From Siphonodentalium dalli (taxonomy: Eukaryota; Mollusca; Scaphopoda; Gadilida; Siphonodentaliidae), in assembly GCA_032622095.1 (NCBI GenBank), contig CP136061.1, positions 232,622,944 through 232,686,943 of the forward strand: a stretch of DNA of 64,000 nt. Reading direction: 5' to 3'. A program made the translations under genes and the position numbers. How positions within the stretch are numbered: the first letter of the stretch is position 1; each line of letters opens with the position of its first letter. The notes beneath the pieces are model-generated. The model saw only the letters and a list, made by a program, of their open reading frames with translations. It was not told where the DNA came from and searched no databases. This document shows positions 33,901-46,390 of the stretch, one piece after another.

Positions 33901-35245
33901 TACGACATTATAGCACTGATGCGTCGAGATTTTGTCAACCCGCGGAAAGCACCAAAAGATTGAAAATAAATAGTTTTTATGTATATGAGCCACATACATG
34001 TATATTAGCCAACTATCAACTGCATCCACCACTCACAACTTCCATTATGTGATAAGCTGGGCAGAGTCTACCATTTTCGTTTTGGAAGCCATATTAGATA
34101 CAATTTATTGTTTCTTTTGGTCTATTTGAGATGGAATGTTCACAAATAAAAGAAACGATCAATTATTTTGTAGACAAGATCTGCTCATCCCTAAATATCA
34201 AATGTGACCAGAACCCCAAAGTCGATTTTGATTAAATTTCATACCGCATTCGTTATAACTTATTAGTGAAGGACCGGGGTAAACTATGATCTAATCTATT
34301 AGACATGTCATTGCTGTAATGATCAGTTCACACGATCATTGAAAGAATATACCCATTGTTTCCCAGTTTAGAGAGCAACAAGTGATAAACAGAAGTGATA
34401 GAAAATAGTATTTTTCACATTGGGTGGCCATTTTTGGTACTGATTTTTAAATTTTTACATAGATCTAGCATAATGGCATCATAAAGAGGTATACATTCGT
34501 ATTTATTTAGTCAATTTTATTCATCAACCACTACTTATAATGGATTGAATGACACTGTGATAAATATCCGCCATTTTCCATATTTTGACCGCCATTTTGA
34601 GACAAAGCGCCAATTTGGGTTTCATTGAATTGGAGTATTTATAGATATTGGTATGCCCAACTTACATTGTACAGTTCTGTCAATTTCTTGTTGATATATG
34701 ACTGTAATCACAATGGAGAGTTTTGTTGAATTTTATACCGCGTTCTATAAAATCGAATTTTTGAGGGTGTAGATGAGTCTGGGACCCCATTTATGGTATC
34801 TTTCATTGCTCCAATGCTGAATTAACATGAATAAGCCTAATCAAAGTCGCCAGTCTGAACCATTATCAAACAACAGGAATTGATCTTTAAGATATTAGGC
34901 AAAAACTTCAATTGTTCGAGTTTAGGCCGCCATTTTGGCGGCCATCTGGGACGAGGGGTTCCATTTTTGCCATAAACAGGTGGCACAATATTTTACCTTT
35001 GCAAAAATGTATACATTTGTATACATATGACAACATTTGTTCTCACTATTATCGAATTAATCTCAGTCAGAGTATCTTTTGACTAACGGCAGCCATGTTG
35101 GACGCCATCTTGGATCCTGAATTTTGCCCAAAGCGGATTTTTGCGGATTTTGGATATGTTATACACGAGATTCTCCCGCGTCGAATGACACCAAAACCGC
35201 TTCTTTACCAATTTCTTCTGGGTCTAACCCTCCGACGACCACACT
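30948..35245. mobile_element. 4.3-kb element with about 690-bp inverted ends
   Basis: 30948-31650 and 34564-35245 are inverted copies. Both contain 'agtgtggtcgt' at the outer edge, 'gacccagaagaaattggtaaagaagc', 'tcccgcgt', 'gatggcgtccaacatgg', 'tctgactgagattaatt' and 'ggcgctttgtct'. A third partial copy (31652-31960) directly repeats the left end. The 2.6-kb interior has no transposase or other recognised ORF. Similar flanks 'cttgtacatt' and 'acttgtatt' might be a decayed target duplication. Long ends suggest a Mutator-like or foldback element; this is a guess. Confidence 0.65.
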
Positions 35246-35332
35246 ACTTGTATTGTTCAAGTATATGCTGATTCAACTGGTGTATTATTTTATCGCTATA
35301 TGAACAATTTTCTTCACACAAAAGCATAAAAG

Positions 35333-35630
35333 AACAAGAGCACGCCGTCAGGGCGTGGCATAATACATGTATGTCGGTTTCTGGAGTAGAGTGGGGCATG
35401 TAGACAAAACCCATATTTGAACTTGATCTGTATTATGTATACCAAATTTGGTTCAGTTCACTCGATTCAATCTAAAGTTATCATCTGGAAAGCGCATATC
35501 AGATAAAATCTAAGTAAAAAAAGGGGCATAACTCAGTCAAAATCATCCTGACGAAACCCATATTCGAACTTGATCTGTATTTTGGGGTGGTAAACTAATA
35601 TACCAAATTTGGTTCAGTTCACTTGATTCA
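35333..35630 (+). mobile_element. Pearl-like element, family C, copy 5 (truncated)
   Basis: AACAAGAGCACGCCGTCAGGGCG head and nearly two modules. It stops abruptly at 'cttgattcaat' where a family A MITE half begins, so its microsatellite and hairpin are missing. Confidence 0.7.
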
Positions 35631-35706
35631 ATATTTCCGACTAAATCTTGAAAAATTACCCATAATTCTGCTGTGGTTAAGGAGTCGATTATTTAGAGCA
35701 TTACTG
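35631..35706. mobile_element. MITE family A, right half (copy 8)
   Basis: 'atttccgactaaatcttgaaa...ttagagcattactg' is only the right arm. It is fused to the truncated family C element, indicating a deletion joining the two. Confidence 0.8.
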
Positions 35707-35829
35707 TAGCACAGACATTTAATACAAACACTTTTCTGAATTCCAACTTGATTAGTAGGCTATTTTCCACGATAAAAAGTCTGAAATTTCACAGTTTACC
35801 AAGTTAATTGATTCCCAATCCTGCAAAGA

Positions 35830-35990
35830 GTGTGTCTGTCGTTTGCAGAATGAGGTCTCCAGAGGGTGAATTTAGTGACGCTAACCCGCACAGCAGGCTA
35901 TCATCACCAAATTCACCCTCTGGGAACCTCATTCGGCTTTGGCCTCAACTACTATGGGAGACCTAGAATCAGATTGAATTTCCTCAGGTG
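35830..35990. repeat. Family I palindromic repeat copy
   Basis: 'cagaatgaggtctccagagggtgaatttagtgacgctaacccgcac' mirrored by 'gctatcatcaccaaattcaccctctgggaacctcattc'. Same family as 5300-5765. Confidence 0.65.
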
Positions 35991-37324
35991 AAATTGGTGA
36001 TGTTCACTCATTGTATTATTTGTTTACAAATTACGTAATTCCCAAGTGGTTAAGGCAATTTAAATATGAATCAGAGAGGTACCTGTCACTTAATTACAGT
36101 TAGAAAGACTATATTTGCATACCCCGGTATCCGATAAGAGAGTGCTAACCAATCGCTCATTATTGAGGAAATTATTGGCGCAGTTAATTAATGAGCTGGT
36201 CACGCCTAGTTTTTGTGCAAATTCTTTGTATTGTCATTCAGTAAATTGACTCCAACCTAGCAAGGTCCACCAATTGAGATCCTAAAAAAAAAATGTTTCC
36301 CAAGCCCTCCCACCCAATCAAGGGAAGATTGTATATTCACAAAATGAGATAATCTGTTGGTGGCTATATAGATAGTTGAAATGAAAGCAATGGGATTCAC
36401 ATAGCACTGCCTGACATGTACGTTTGCTGTAACAGTGGCATTGAAGTTAGTAAAGTTTGTATAAATAGAATCGGCATAATGAACAGAGTACTGCATGATC
36501 TAATTAACTGTTGAATGTCCTTCAGTTGCTCATTTATTATGTTTAGGCGTGTGTCCATGTGAGCATTTAGTTTGAGTTTGTCAAATTAATTAACATCTGT
36601 ATTTTTTTAACATGTGTACATTGTAGCTTATTATTTGTCATGTGTGTATTTTGTCTGCACATGTTCCTTGTTTCTGTGGACCTTGCTTCGTTGGGTCGAC
36701 TTTACAGCCAAATAAATCATTACTGAACTGATTAGTAGTATTTTAATTCTCATGAACACCCTAGATCAATAAGTTAGTAATGGTCCGATATCTGGGCCAT
36801 GCAGGAATTAGTCACCTCAATTATGCATTTTATCTTCTGCAAATTAGGGGATATAGAAACTTCCCGGAATCTCAATGTTCTGAGTTATATGTGAATATGT
36901 GGCATTGGGATACAAAATGCGGGAGAAAGCGCCAAATCGAACGATACCCATGCTGTAATTTCGACCAAAATTGAAGCAGTCATGTGACGATTTGCTGACC
37001 GGAATTCCACCATTTACAGTTGCGATAACCTCTTGATTTCAGTATTGTGCATCTGATATTTTATCCATGCGGGTGCCCAATTTTTCTTTCATCAGTGCAC
37101 CTAACAGGAAATATAACTGATGCAGGTATGGCACACTGGTATATGTAATTTGCAATGCACACAGGTCTGGAAAAATCACATTTATAGCTATAATAACTAT
37201 ATATAGCTATTGTAGTTCATTATGACCATTATAAAACAATATCTTAACATTGCATACAAAATGTATATAAAGCATTACCGCGATCTGTTGCAACTAATGT
37301 TCAGAGTTAGTATGTTGTTAGACC
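35991..37324. other. No gene seen
   Basis: AT-rich. 36808-36870 matches the head of the pearl-like element at 9502-9560 ('ttagtcacctcaattatgca', 'ggggatatagaaacttccc'). No exon is recognised. Confidence 0.45.
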
Positions 37325-37328
37325 TTAA

Positions 37329-37795
37329 ATAATATGGATTATCTCTTTAAATAACAAATTTGAAATAGTTGCGTGGGTATAAAATAATAAATATGAACTG
37401 AAGACCCTGTCCGGAAAGGCTTCTATCAATTAGTATTGATTTTATTTCAAATATTTTATTGGGACCGTTTATTTGTCTTTTTTTAGAACAGACCATTCGG
37501 GTGATACCGTATAGCGATAGAGAGCATTAGGCTGTTCCTATGGCTGCGTACCGAACGGCAAATGTCCCAGATTGAATGGTTGTATTGTTTTATTCAATAG
37601 TTATAATCGATAATGAGTATAATTAATGTTTATTTGTGACAAAATTACAGCATAAAATTTCTGGTCTCTGTTAACAGTAACCACTATAGTTCGTTAGCTA
37701 AACAACCACAACTTTTTAGACCAGAAAATATTCTAAATAAAATCAATATTAATCGATAGAAGAATTTCCGGACAGGAGTCTTCGATTCAGATATC
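37329..37795. mobile_element. TTAA-flanked MITE, family F, copy 2 (right end lost)
   Basis: Left TTAA then 'tggattatctctttaaataac', and an interior nearly the same as 55284-55802. The right terminal inverted repeat breaks off after 'gtcttcgattcagat', so the terminal 60 or so bases are missing. Confidence 0.75.
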
Positions 37796-37799
37796 CTCA

Positions 37800-38580
37800 T
37801 GCAATGTAATTTTCAACAGTTGGAAATTTCATACCTGCCATAACATTAGTTGGAAATTTCACACTATCATAGGTTGAAATGTTCTTGTAGTTTGATTTTC
37901 AAACAATTTATTGGGGGAGGGGGGATTAATTGTTTTTGGACCAATATTTGCATATTTTCCTATTTTTTGTCAAAATTTTGTACTGAAATGGTCATCAGTT
38001 GGAAATTTCCAACCTCAGGAGGGTGACAGGTTGGAAATTTCCAACACTTGGAAATCTTGTGTCCTGATCCCTCCCCCGTGGCCAGTAAAAAAATGCTAGT
38101 TAATTTAAGAAAACAATATTCTCATACATTTGGTCAACATTGGCATTGGAATTGTCATCAGTTGTAAATTTTCCAACCTACATGTAAGTGGTGTGTCAGG
38201 TTTGAAATTTCCAACTCTAAGAATGCTTGACGCTAGTCTAGATGCTAGGATTTTGCGATTTTCTTGTTCAGATTAAAAAAAATTCCCACACCGGGCCGAA
38301 CCATGGTCGACCCGGTGTGTCATTGTCTCTCCCCTGTGGCCAATACAAAAATGCTAATAATTTTAACAATATTTTACTACATTTGATCAAACTTGTGGTC
38401 ATCAGTTGGAGAATTTTCCAACCTGAGGCGGAGTATGAGGTTTGAAATTTCCAACGCTATAGGAAAGCTTTAGTTGAGGCCAGTCTGGATGCTAGGATTT
38501 GTGATTTTCTTGTTCAAATTTCAAAATTTTCTCACACCGGCCGAACAACGATGGTCAGCTCGGTGTGTCGTGGTCTCTTG
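37800..38580. repeat. Degenerate repeat region with palindromic 'ttggaaatttccaa' motifs
   Basis: The perfect palindrome ttggaaatttccaa or close variants recur at least six times. Two copies of 'gatgctaggatttt..gattttcttgttca' are each followed by a hairpin: 'cacaccgggccgaaccatgg' mirrored by 'tcgacccggtgtg' at 38288-38321, and a degenerate version at 38533-38567. No gene. Confidence 0.55.
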
Positions 38581-39754
38581 CCCGTAGCCGTGTGCATTTG
38601 TATGGAGTTAGACCACTAGATGTTAGGATTTATGCAATGTTTCAGGTTAAAATATCTGAATGTTCTCATACCGGGAATATAGAACCATGGTTTATGAAGA
38701 TATAGGATACAGCCCTTTTAATTCAGATTGTTTGGCTTCGGCAATCTGCTACGGCAACCCTTTATCGTGGCCCAGTTTGCTTCAGCAAATGGCTTCGGCA
38801 TTGCTGATTGCCGTAGTCAATTATGAGGGCTGAGGATATTAGGCCTAAACACTGAGGTGGAAGGGGGTGTGCAAATGGAATAATGCAAAACTTGTGTTCG
38901 GTCTGATTCTGACTCAAGAGGGGGGGGGGGGGTGCAGTTGGAAATTCCAAAGGTGGACACCCCCAACGGAAACCCTCTAGCCACATCCCTGATCATAAAG
39001 TATCATTAATGGTATCATAACGGCCTCATAACGCGACCGGCATCATAATGTGTCTATGTAACTTCTGCTTGTATCTGTCTGATATTAAAACAGGATTCAC
39101 CCCCCAAATTTAACTCGTATTCGGGATTCAGGGGGAGGGGGGGTGATACCCTCATACATGTACATGTATTAATGCACTTAAGGGCATTAAGGAATCCCTA
39201 ATTGAGCTTAAGCGCATTAAGGGAAAATCTAATTTTTACCGACGTCGCAAGCTATGACATGTCGATGGATAAGTACAATTTTTGTAACATCATTTTGTCG
39301 GCATAATGCTATTCTGCCGAAAACAGGCTATTCTGCCGCTAGCGGCATAATAAGATTACACTTTTATTCTGCAGCTAGCGGCAGAATAGCCTTTACCATA
39401 ATTTTAAATGTGATTTCCTAGACCTTCTTAACAACATTGTCTCAGCCCTCATCACAGGGGCTACGGCCGTATCATCTGGGCTTGCCACTTTTCTTTAAGT
39501 TTAACTGCGATTTCACCCCATCTACGATACAAAATCGCAGCGACTGCACTAAAGTGTGGTCCATTTTAAAAATACTGGTTAGCAAACCGCTAACCCTGGT
39601 ATGTGATAATGTGTTAACTACTGGACCAAACTAACCAACCTACCTACCCTACCTTGTCTTTGTGGAAAAACATTATTTAAAATACAGTCACACTCAATGT
39701 ACCGTAGAAGAGGGCGTTGGCGCTGAACGCAGTCCCTTCGTTATTTGGTATCAT
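38581..39754. other. No gene; short inverted repeats
   Basis: A hairpin at 39327-39391 pairs 'ggctattctgccgctagcggc' type arms around an AT-rich loop. A poly-G tract lies at 38920-38932. 'Ggcttcggcaatctgc' variants cluster at 38730-38815. Nothing coding is recognised. Confidence 0.5.
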
Positions 39755-39756
39755 TT

Positions 39757-40918
39757 ACTCTTTCACTGCCGATCGCGACTTGAGTCGAATTACCCATACA
39801 CTGCCGATCGCGACTTGAGTCGAATCCTGACACCTTCGTCAGTTAACATCAATCCATGGGAAGTAACTTTATATTATTCTGTGAACACACTGTACGTGAT
39901 GTAATCAATTTTGTAACGAGAAACTCCCGGTTTATTTTTTTTATATTTCGAGATGTCGGTCATCTTGTCTTGTGATTAAGTGGTCACGTGACCCTCCTCG
40001 TATGGGGAGTGTTTTCCATTCCACAGAGACCGATACCTACCTGCATACCAAGTTTCAGGAATATACCTCTGCATATACAAAAGTTATTTCGAAATACCCA
40101 ATAATATATTTATTTAGGAGAAATATACTAACTTGTTTTCGGTTCTCAATACTAACACCAACTTACATACCAAATGTCGCCAACATATCTCTGCAGATAC
40201 AAAAGTTATTGAGAAATAATGCATTTTCCTTATATTTCGGTGTGGCGGCCATCTTGTTTTGTGATCATGTGGTCACGGTCTCGTGACCATCGTGTGGTCA
40301 CGGTGACCATCATGTGGTCACGGTCTCATGACACTGGCAGACTGGGAAGTGCTTTCAATTCGCAAGTCCTATATCTAACTGTGCACCAAGTTCCACGAAC
40401 ATAACTTCACAGATACAGAAGTTATTGAGAAATACCCAATCAATATGTATTTAGCAGCAATATACTTACATTATCTTATATTTCTGGATGGCGGCCATCT
40501 TGTTTTGTGGTGACATGATCGTGGTCACGTGAAATGTGACACTGGCGGACTAGAACATATTTTCTATTCCCAACATATACTGATACCTACTTACATAGCA
40601 ATTTAAGTTAACTTTCATGAAAATATCTCTACAAATACAAAAGTTATTGAGAAATACTGAAATTTTGGGGTGACGGCCATCTTGTTTGTTGTCACGTGAT
40701 CGTGGTCACGTGACAATGGTGGACTGGTGTGTTTTTGATTCCACAGACCAATACCTACATGCATACCAAGTTTCATGAAAATAGCTCGGCAGATACAAAA
40801 GTTATTGAGAAATACCCAATCCATATGTATTTAGCAGCAATATGCTACATGTACATGTATAGTATGCTTGGCAGTGGCAGATATATGTCTGTGGTGCTGC
40901 ATGGCAGTGAAAGAGTTA
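39757..40918. mobile_element. Element with short inverted ends and internal tandem modules
   Basis: Left end TTTACTCTTTCACTGCC and right end GGCAGTGAAAGAGTTAA are inverted copies. Between them four modules repeat 'ggcggccatcttgttttgtg', 'atcgtggtcacgtgac', 'cctacatgcataccaagtttca' and 'acaaaagttattgagaaatac', about 180-290 bp apart. The right end carries TTAA and the left TTTA, so it may be one more TTAA-type element. Non-coding. Confidence 0.5.
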
Positions 40919-41689
40919 ACGATGTCAATTTAACAGTGATACATTTTAAATGAGAATAGTTGAACACATGTATTCTATGATTCGAATTGGGTGATGTTTG
41001 ACCGTACGAAACAAGAATTTTTTTCTCTATTTATAAACGAAAGTAGGCGATTCTAGTATAATAGTATATAGTATAATTAGTGGTACTGGTAGCCTAAATA
41101 ATAAGAATGTTCTATTCCCATTTCTGTTTGCGGATTATTTCTAGCTCGCACAGTATTTCATGCACGAAAAGAGATGGTGTATGGCTAGATCGACTCCTTC
41201 GCCATCTCCGATTGATGAGTAGGAATCGGAGACGATGGATGAGTCTAGTGTGGAGCCTGCATACAGTTCACCTGTTTAATTTCTACCAGAATCACATATA
41301 GAACATCCATAATGAAGGTGACTTCCATTCATTATTCCTTATTGTTATCATATAAGCCCTATTTCAACCCCCTGGACGGCGGCCATTTTCGATCGGGTGG
41401 GGTGAACATTTAGATTGGCTTGGGCCACCCTACAATGCCCATTGTTTATCCTAAATCGGTCAAAAGGCCGAGTGTCATATTTGAACACCTCTGGACGGCG
41501 GCCATTTTGGATCGGGTGGGGTGAAAGGGTGGATATTTAGATTGGCTCCTGTGGGGGGGGGGGGGGGGTGGGTGCACAATACAGCACTCTTTATTTGACC
41601 TAATTCGGTCTAGAGGTCTAGAACGGTACCCTTATAAAAAATACTTTGGTAAAAGCCCGATAATCAGGCTCTATTCTAGTAGCATGTGG
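40919..41689. other. No gene; two copies of a short repeat and a G-run
   Basis: 'ctggacggcggccatttt[ct]gatcgggtggggtg' occurs at about 41370 and 41491. A 16-base G-run lies at 41553-41568. Confidence 0.45.
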
Positions 41690-42405
41690 TAAAGTCAGGT
41701 TAGCAATGATATACGCCAAGTACTTTCATTACTCTGGTAAAAAGATTGACATATCCTTGTTTACAAATTCTAAGTAAATGCATGATAAAGAGGTCAGGTT
41801 AACAATGATATACTCTGGATATACACATCCTTGTAAACACCAAGTAAATCATGGTGAAGTCAGGTTAACATGTACAGTGGTATACTCAGGTAAAATCCAC
41901 GTAAACCACATGTAAAAGAACATACCCTTCTATTGCAAGTAAAGGCATCGTAAAGCTGGGACCAATATGTTAGTCCCAGGGTAAAGTCAGGTTAACAATG
42001 ACGTACTCAGGTAAAAACCACGCAAACACACGAAAAGGGGACACGCCCTTCGGTCAATTCCAAGTAAAGGTATGGTAAAGTCAGGTTAACAATGACGTAC
42101 TCAGGTAAAAGCCACGTAAACACACGAAAAGGGGACACGCCCTTGTAAATTCCAAGTAAAGGTATGGTAAAGTCATGTTAACAATTATATACTCTGGTAA
42201 AAGCATCGATCTATATTTGATATATAATATACGTCTTTGGTAAAAGCAATATGTAAACCCATGTAAAAAGACATATACCCTTCCAAATTCCAAGTAAATG
42301 CACGGTAAAGCAAGATTAACATTGATATGTTCTGGTAAAAGCCACGTGAATTCCATGTAGAAAAGACACACCCTTGTAAATGCCTAGTAAAGGCATGGTA
42401 AAGTC
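41690..42405. repeat. Tandem repeat array, 92-138 bp units
   Basis: Units of the form 'caagtaaaggtatggtaaagtcaggttaacaatgacgtactcaggtaaaagccacgtaaacac'. Phase points at 41936, 42061, 42153, 42291 and 42384 show variable spacing. A shadow ORF on the minus strand (42371-42081) is repeat translation. Confidence 0.75.
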
Positions 42406-42411
42406 AGTTAA

Positions 42412-42881
42412 AGGTACTCAATCCGATCAGAGGGTCCCCATCTCAACAGATTCCAACAACAACAATCCGATCAGAGGGTCCTATATTACTATTTCTTTGG
42501 CTTTGGGGTTAAAAAATATTTGATTCGAGTCGAGGAACCCATCAAACAAAGCTCAGAGTTATTAGATATTGATTTTTGAAATTTGTTATTTTCTCGAGAT
42601 GAGTACTAATAATTGCCCTTAACTTCGTAATCTGGTCGAGATGTGTACACCAAAACACTATTCAAACAGACAAGGATGGATAACTCTAAAATCAAGTGGT
42701 AATAATAACGCAATTTTGACTGTGTTCTGGGACAGAAAGAATAGAAATAACGAAACTTCAAATATCGATATCTGATCACCCTGAGCGTTGATTGGTAGGT
42801 TCCTCGACTCGAATCAATTATTTTTTACCCCCAAAGCCAAAGAAATGGTAATATAGGACCCTCTGATCGGATTGAGTACCT
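42412..42881. mobile_element. TTAA-flanked MITE, family G, copy 2
   Basis: TTAA|AGGTACTCAATCCGATCAGAGGGTCC at the left, mirrored by GGACCCTCTGATCGGATTGAGTACCT|TTAA at the right. Inverted 'ctttggctttgggg' / 'ccccaaagccaaag' lie further in. The left arm carries a short duplication of 'aatccgatcagagggtcc'. Confidence 0.85.
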
Positions 42882-42961
42882 TTAACAATGATATTCTCTG
42901 GTAAAAAAAAATCCATGTAAAACGGTCATAGCCTTGTAAATTCTAAATAAAGTCATTTTAA

Positions 42962-43412
42962 AGGTATACTCAATCCGATTCGATGGTCCCCATATTATCA
43001 GATTCCAACAACAACAACATTTTTAGAAATGTCGCTTCAGTTATCAGAATCGATTAATTGCCCAAAAACAACGATAACCACTCTCAACAATAGTATATAT
43101 AAAATTGCCCAAAACGTTTTAGTTATCAACACGTTGTTCGACGAAATTTGGCCTTATATTGTCAACAGAAAGCCTATTGATTTTAGAGTTATCCATCTTC
43201 ATCCGCAATTTGGTCAGAGACAGTCGGCTTGTCGACTTTTTACTGGGCCACTATTAATTCTCGATGGTGAGAAATAATATATTTCAAAAATCGATATCTA
43301 ATAACTCTGAGCTTCGATATATAGGTGGGTTCCTCGACTCGAATCAAATATTTTTGACACCCGAATCCAAATAAATAGTAATTGTGAGGGGCGCTTAAGG
43401 GATTGTGCATCT
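42962..43412. mobile_element. TTAA-flanked MITE, family G, copy 3
   Basis: Left TTAA|AGGTATACTCAATCCGAT and right GGGATTGTGCATCT|TTAA. Interior landmarks 'attccaacaacaacaacat', 'tcagttatcagaatcgatt' and 'gggttcctcgactcgaatcaaat' match copies 1, 4 and 5. Confidence 0.8.
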
Positions 43413-43929
43413 TTAACCCGTTGATTTTTGTGGTAACACACACATGGAACCGGAACTGAAAACAATCGGGGTTGCATGCATGGGGCAGAGGATTTTCGGA
43501 TTGCAGAATAACTCAAACGGATAAGTCGAGACCCTTTCTCCTAGCTGGGACTGACTTTACACATGCATGGCTTATATTAATATTTTACGCCGTATAACGT
43601 CATGTCTATTTTAATGAAAATCAATACACACTTGTAACATGCAAGCCATTGACGCGTCGTATTTGCTTATTACAGGACGAAGTGATAGTCGTGAATATGG
43701 GTGACAATAATCGGTATGCAGTTCAGTACACACGCTTTTCATCAAACACGAAGTAGTCAATATTTGTAATACTTGTGTCGGGTCGGGCGTTTTCATATTA
43801 AGCCCACATGGATTACTTGTTCATGACCATTCCGAGAATACTGCAAAAGGTAATATTTCCACATGCAGTAGCGATAAAGCTTACATTGCTCTTCAGACAC
43901 ACGATCTTTTTTATCGATACGGTGATACT

Positions 43930-44340
43930 TTATACTGAATGACATCTTGAAAGTCTCGCATTCAAATGGGCGATCATCAGAATGTATAACATTGTGACGT
44001 GATTGTGTCGTTGAACATGGCGGGGATATTTTAAGAATTTCTGGCAAATGTTGCATGTATATAGTCGTTCATCGCTGTGGCACCGGTTGCGGTAATTTAG
44101 ATTGCCTTTTGTTTTGTATGTTTCTTGCATATATCACTAGCACACAGGCGTTCTCCGGTGTAAATTCGTCTGTGAATTCTCAAAGAAGCACTGGTGGCGA
44201 AAACACGGCGACCGCAGATATCACACACGTATACGCTCTTTGGTATGTGTCAATCTGTGGCGCCCTAATAACGTTCGAGACTTGATGAACACGCCACAAA
44301 CCTCACACGCATAGTTGCGATCATCACTGCGCAATTACGA
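43930..44340 (-). pseudogene. C2H2 zinc-finger relic
   Basis: Reading the minus strand from 44340: RSDDRNYACEVCGVFIKSRT with H-x3-H, then after a frameshift YVCDICGRRVFATSASLRIH, then after another frameshift CHSDERLYTCNICQKFLKYP. In 44056-43793 the sequence DRPFECETFKMSF keeps the shape of a finger but has lost its second zinc cysteine. Several frameshifts and missing zinc ligands make it a decayed paralog of the other two zinc-finger loci, on the same strand. Confidence 0.7.
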
Positions 44341-45157
44341 ATGAATATTTAGACTAGATTCTGTTTTTTTTCTTCTCAGCTACTGCTATATGTCTCACGT
44401 ATGTGGTCGATAAGAGACACGACATCACTTAATATTATTTAGACTACACTTAGTTGTGAACTATTTGGGACATCTATCATATGGTTCCATGTGTCATTGT
44501 ATGACATATGGGACCTTACTGGACGTCTGTTGGCGAGCTATCAAATTTGCAAAAAGTGCATGCTTAAAAAAAACTGTGACTAAATTCAAGGGACTCGGTA
44601 GATTCAATAAACACTTGCGGTCCCGTTTATCTGACGATAATCAGAGATGCTGGGTACATACCATAATAACAGTTTCGGAGATCCTGGGTACCCCTAATTA
44701 AAATAATCATTTCGGCGGAGAACCTCAATACCCTAATCCAAGGAAACATGCATGCGAACAACTCGGCTACATGTACATTGAGAGTATAACGACAAACGGA
44801 AACGTAATTCGTGTATAATGTATCTGTTTACGGATATTGCACCAAATAATCGTCTTTTAAAAGTAAGGGGTCGGTCAAGCAGCCAATTTTGAGTGGGGAC
44901 TTCCATGGCAATCGCATGGCAATGAGCTATATAACCTTATATCAGTAACTTATTAAAAGATCGACTATTCGTGATTATTTGAATCGACAATTAATACAAA
45001 TTAGACTGTTTGCGCTATCGGTTTCCATTGCTTAAAATATCTCATAATTTGCATTTAGTATAAGGGAGTGGCTATTACATGTTAGTTACATACATGTACA
45101 ACTTGGGCTTAATTGCTGTCATCTTACTGAAAAGATCATGACATGAATCAATAATCT
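44341..45157. other. No gene seen
   Basis: Short ORFs only (for example 44456-44701 plus). No recognised repeat. Confidence 0.45.
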
Positions 45158-45537
45158 GGCTAACGCTCGTAGCGATCATATTCCACAGGTACAAAACATG
45201 CGCACTTTTTGAAGTTTTGACAGGGAACCATGTAAAGTCGAAAAAATAACGCGGGGAATATATTAATTAGTTATTATCTGTTCCTTAATACTGTACTTCC
45301 CTGTAGCTGAAGGTCCCAACTCAAAATTTCCCGATTTAACTGAATTTATCCTGGGTAATTAATTCATTGTTTATTGCGATATTGGCTCACAAAAGTCAAA
45401 GAAAAGCATGCAATTTCGAGTTGGGACCTTAATATTCCCCGTGTTATTTTTTCGACTTTGTAAGGTTCCCTGTCAAACGGTTAAAAAGTCCCAACGTTTT
45501 TGTTCTGATGGAATATGATCTCTATACGGGCGTTTGC
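45158..45537. mobile_element. Foldback element with about 120-bp arms
   Basis: Left 'ggctaacgctcgtagcgatcatattcca ... ttgacagggaacc ... aagtcgaaaaaataacgcggggaatat' is mirrored on the right by 'atattccccgtgttatttttt', 'ggttccctgtcaa' and 'tggaatatgatctctatacgggcgtttgcc'. An inner pair 'ggtcccaactc' / 'gagttgggacc' continues the fold. Single copy here. Confidence 0.75.
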
Positions 45538-46390
45538 CTGAGAGATTCATGGATTGATCTTCTTACTGTATAGAATCCGGAATACATCTTCAGACCTCAA
45601 ATTTCACAGTTTCTCAATTGTGTCATATTACGGCGGCCGTAATAAGTCGTTAAATACACGAAATGCTATAAAATATATACACATGTGCACTCAGTCTGAG
45701 TAAACTCATACCTAAATATTCATTACAACATCTATATTTCAAATATAGAGTCGACGTTCACCCAGACTGATGTGCACTTTATGTGTATCTTCAGAATAGT
45801 ATTTTACAGAAATGTATTTTATGCCATGGCATAGAAATATGAATCTATAAATTCCTTTCTTGAAATCTTCCAATGATCCACCCGTGACGAAGAAATCAGA
45901 TAAACTGTTCCAGTGAGAAATTTCCCGGTTTATGAAATAAATATTACCTGACATCCTTTTTGTTCATGTACTTTGGTCCGTGTGTGGTCAGCGAATAGAA
46001 CGTAGTTACATGGGTCCGTGTTATACATACCGTTGAAATATTATATATAAACCCCTAATTCTTCTATATTTCAGATATTAAGTCGATTTTTACAAGGCGA
46101 TCGCGGTGTGCGGGACTGTATTTCTGCGTCCATTTAGACACAATACACTCAGCGAGTTTTCAAATGAGGGCTCCGAGCACTGTTACAATACTCCAGAACT
46201 CTTATATAAATGTTCTTTATTTTTACCACACTTGTCTGCACTTGTTGGAAATTCGTGTAAAAACACCGACAAAATAAACATCTCAATACTATGGTATATA
46301 TGTGGACTAACACTGCTGGAAATGTTTATTCTTTGTGTGTGGGGGGGGGGGGTGGACAAAACCAACTCTGTCGGACTGACATGACATGGA
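45538..46390. other. No gene seen; flank of the LINE
   Basis: AT-rich with a G-run at 46341-46352. The LINE's 5' truncation point probably lies between about 46380 and 46480. Confidence 0.45.

Noticed and set aside
33566-34052. Two overlapping plus-strand ORFs (115 and 119 aa) inside the 4.3-kb inverted-repeat element
   Set aside because: No recognisable transposase or other domain, and the two frames overlap each other; treated as chance ORFs.
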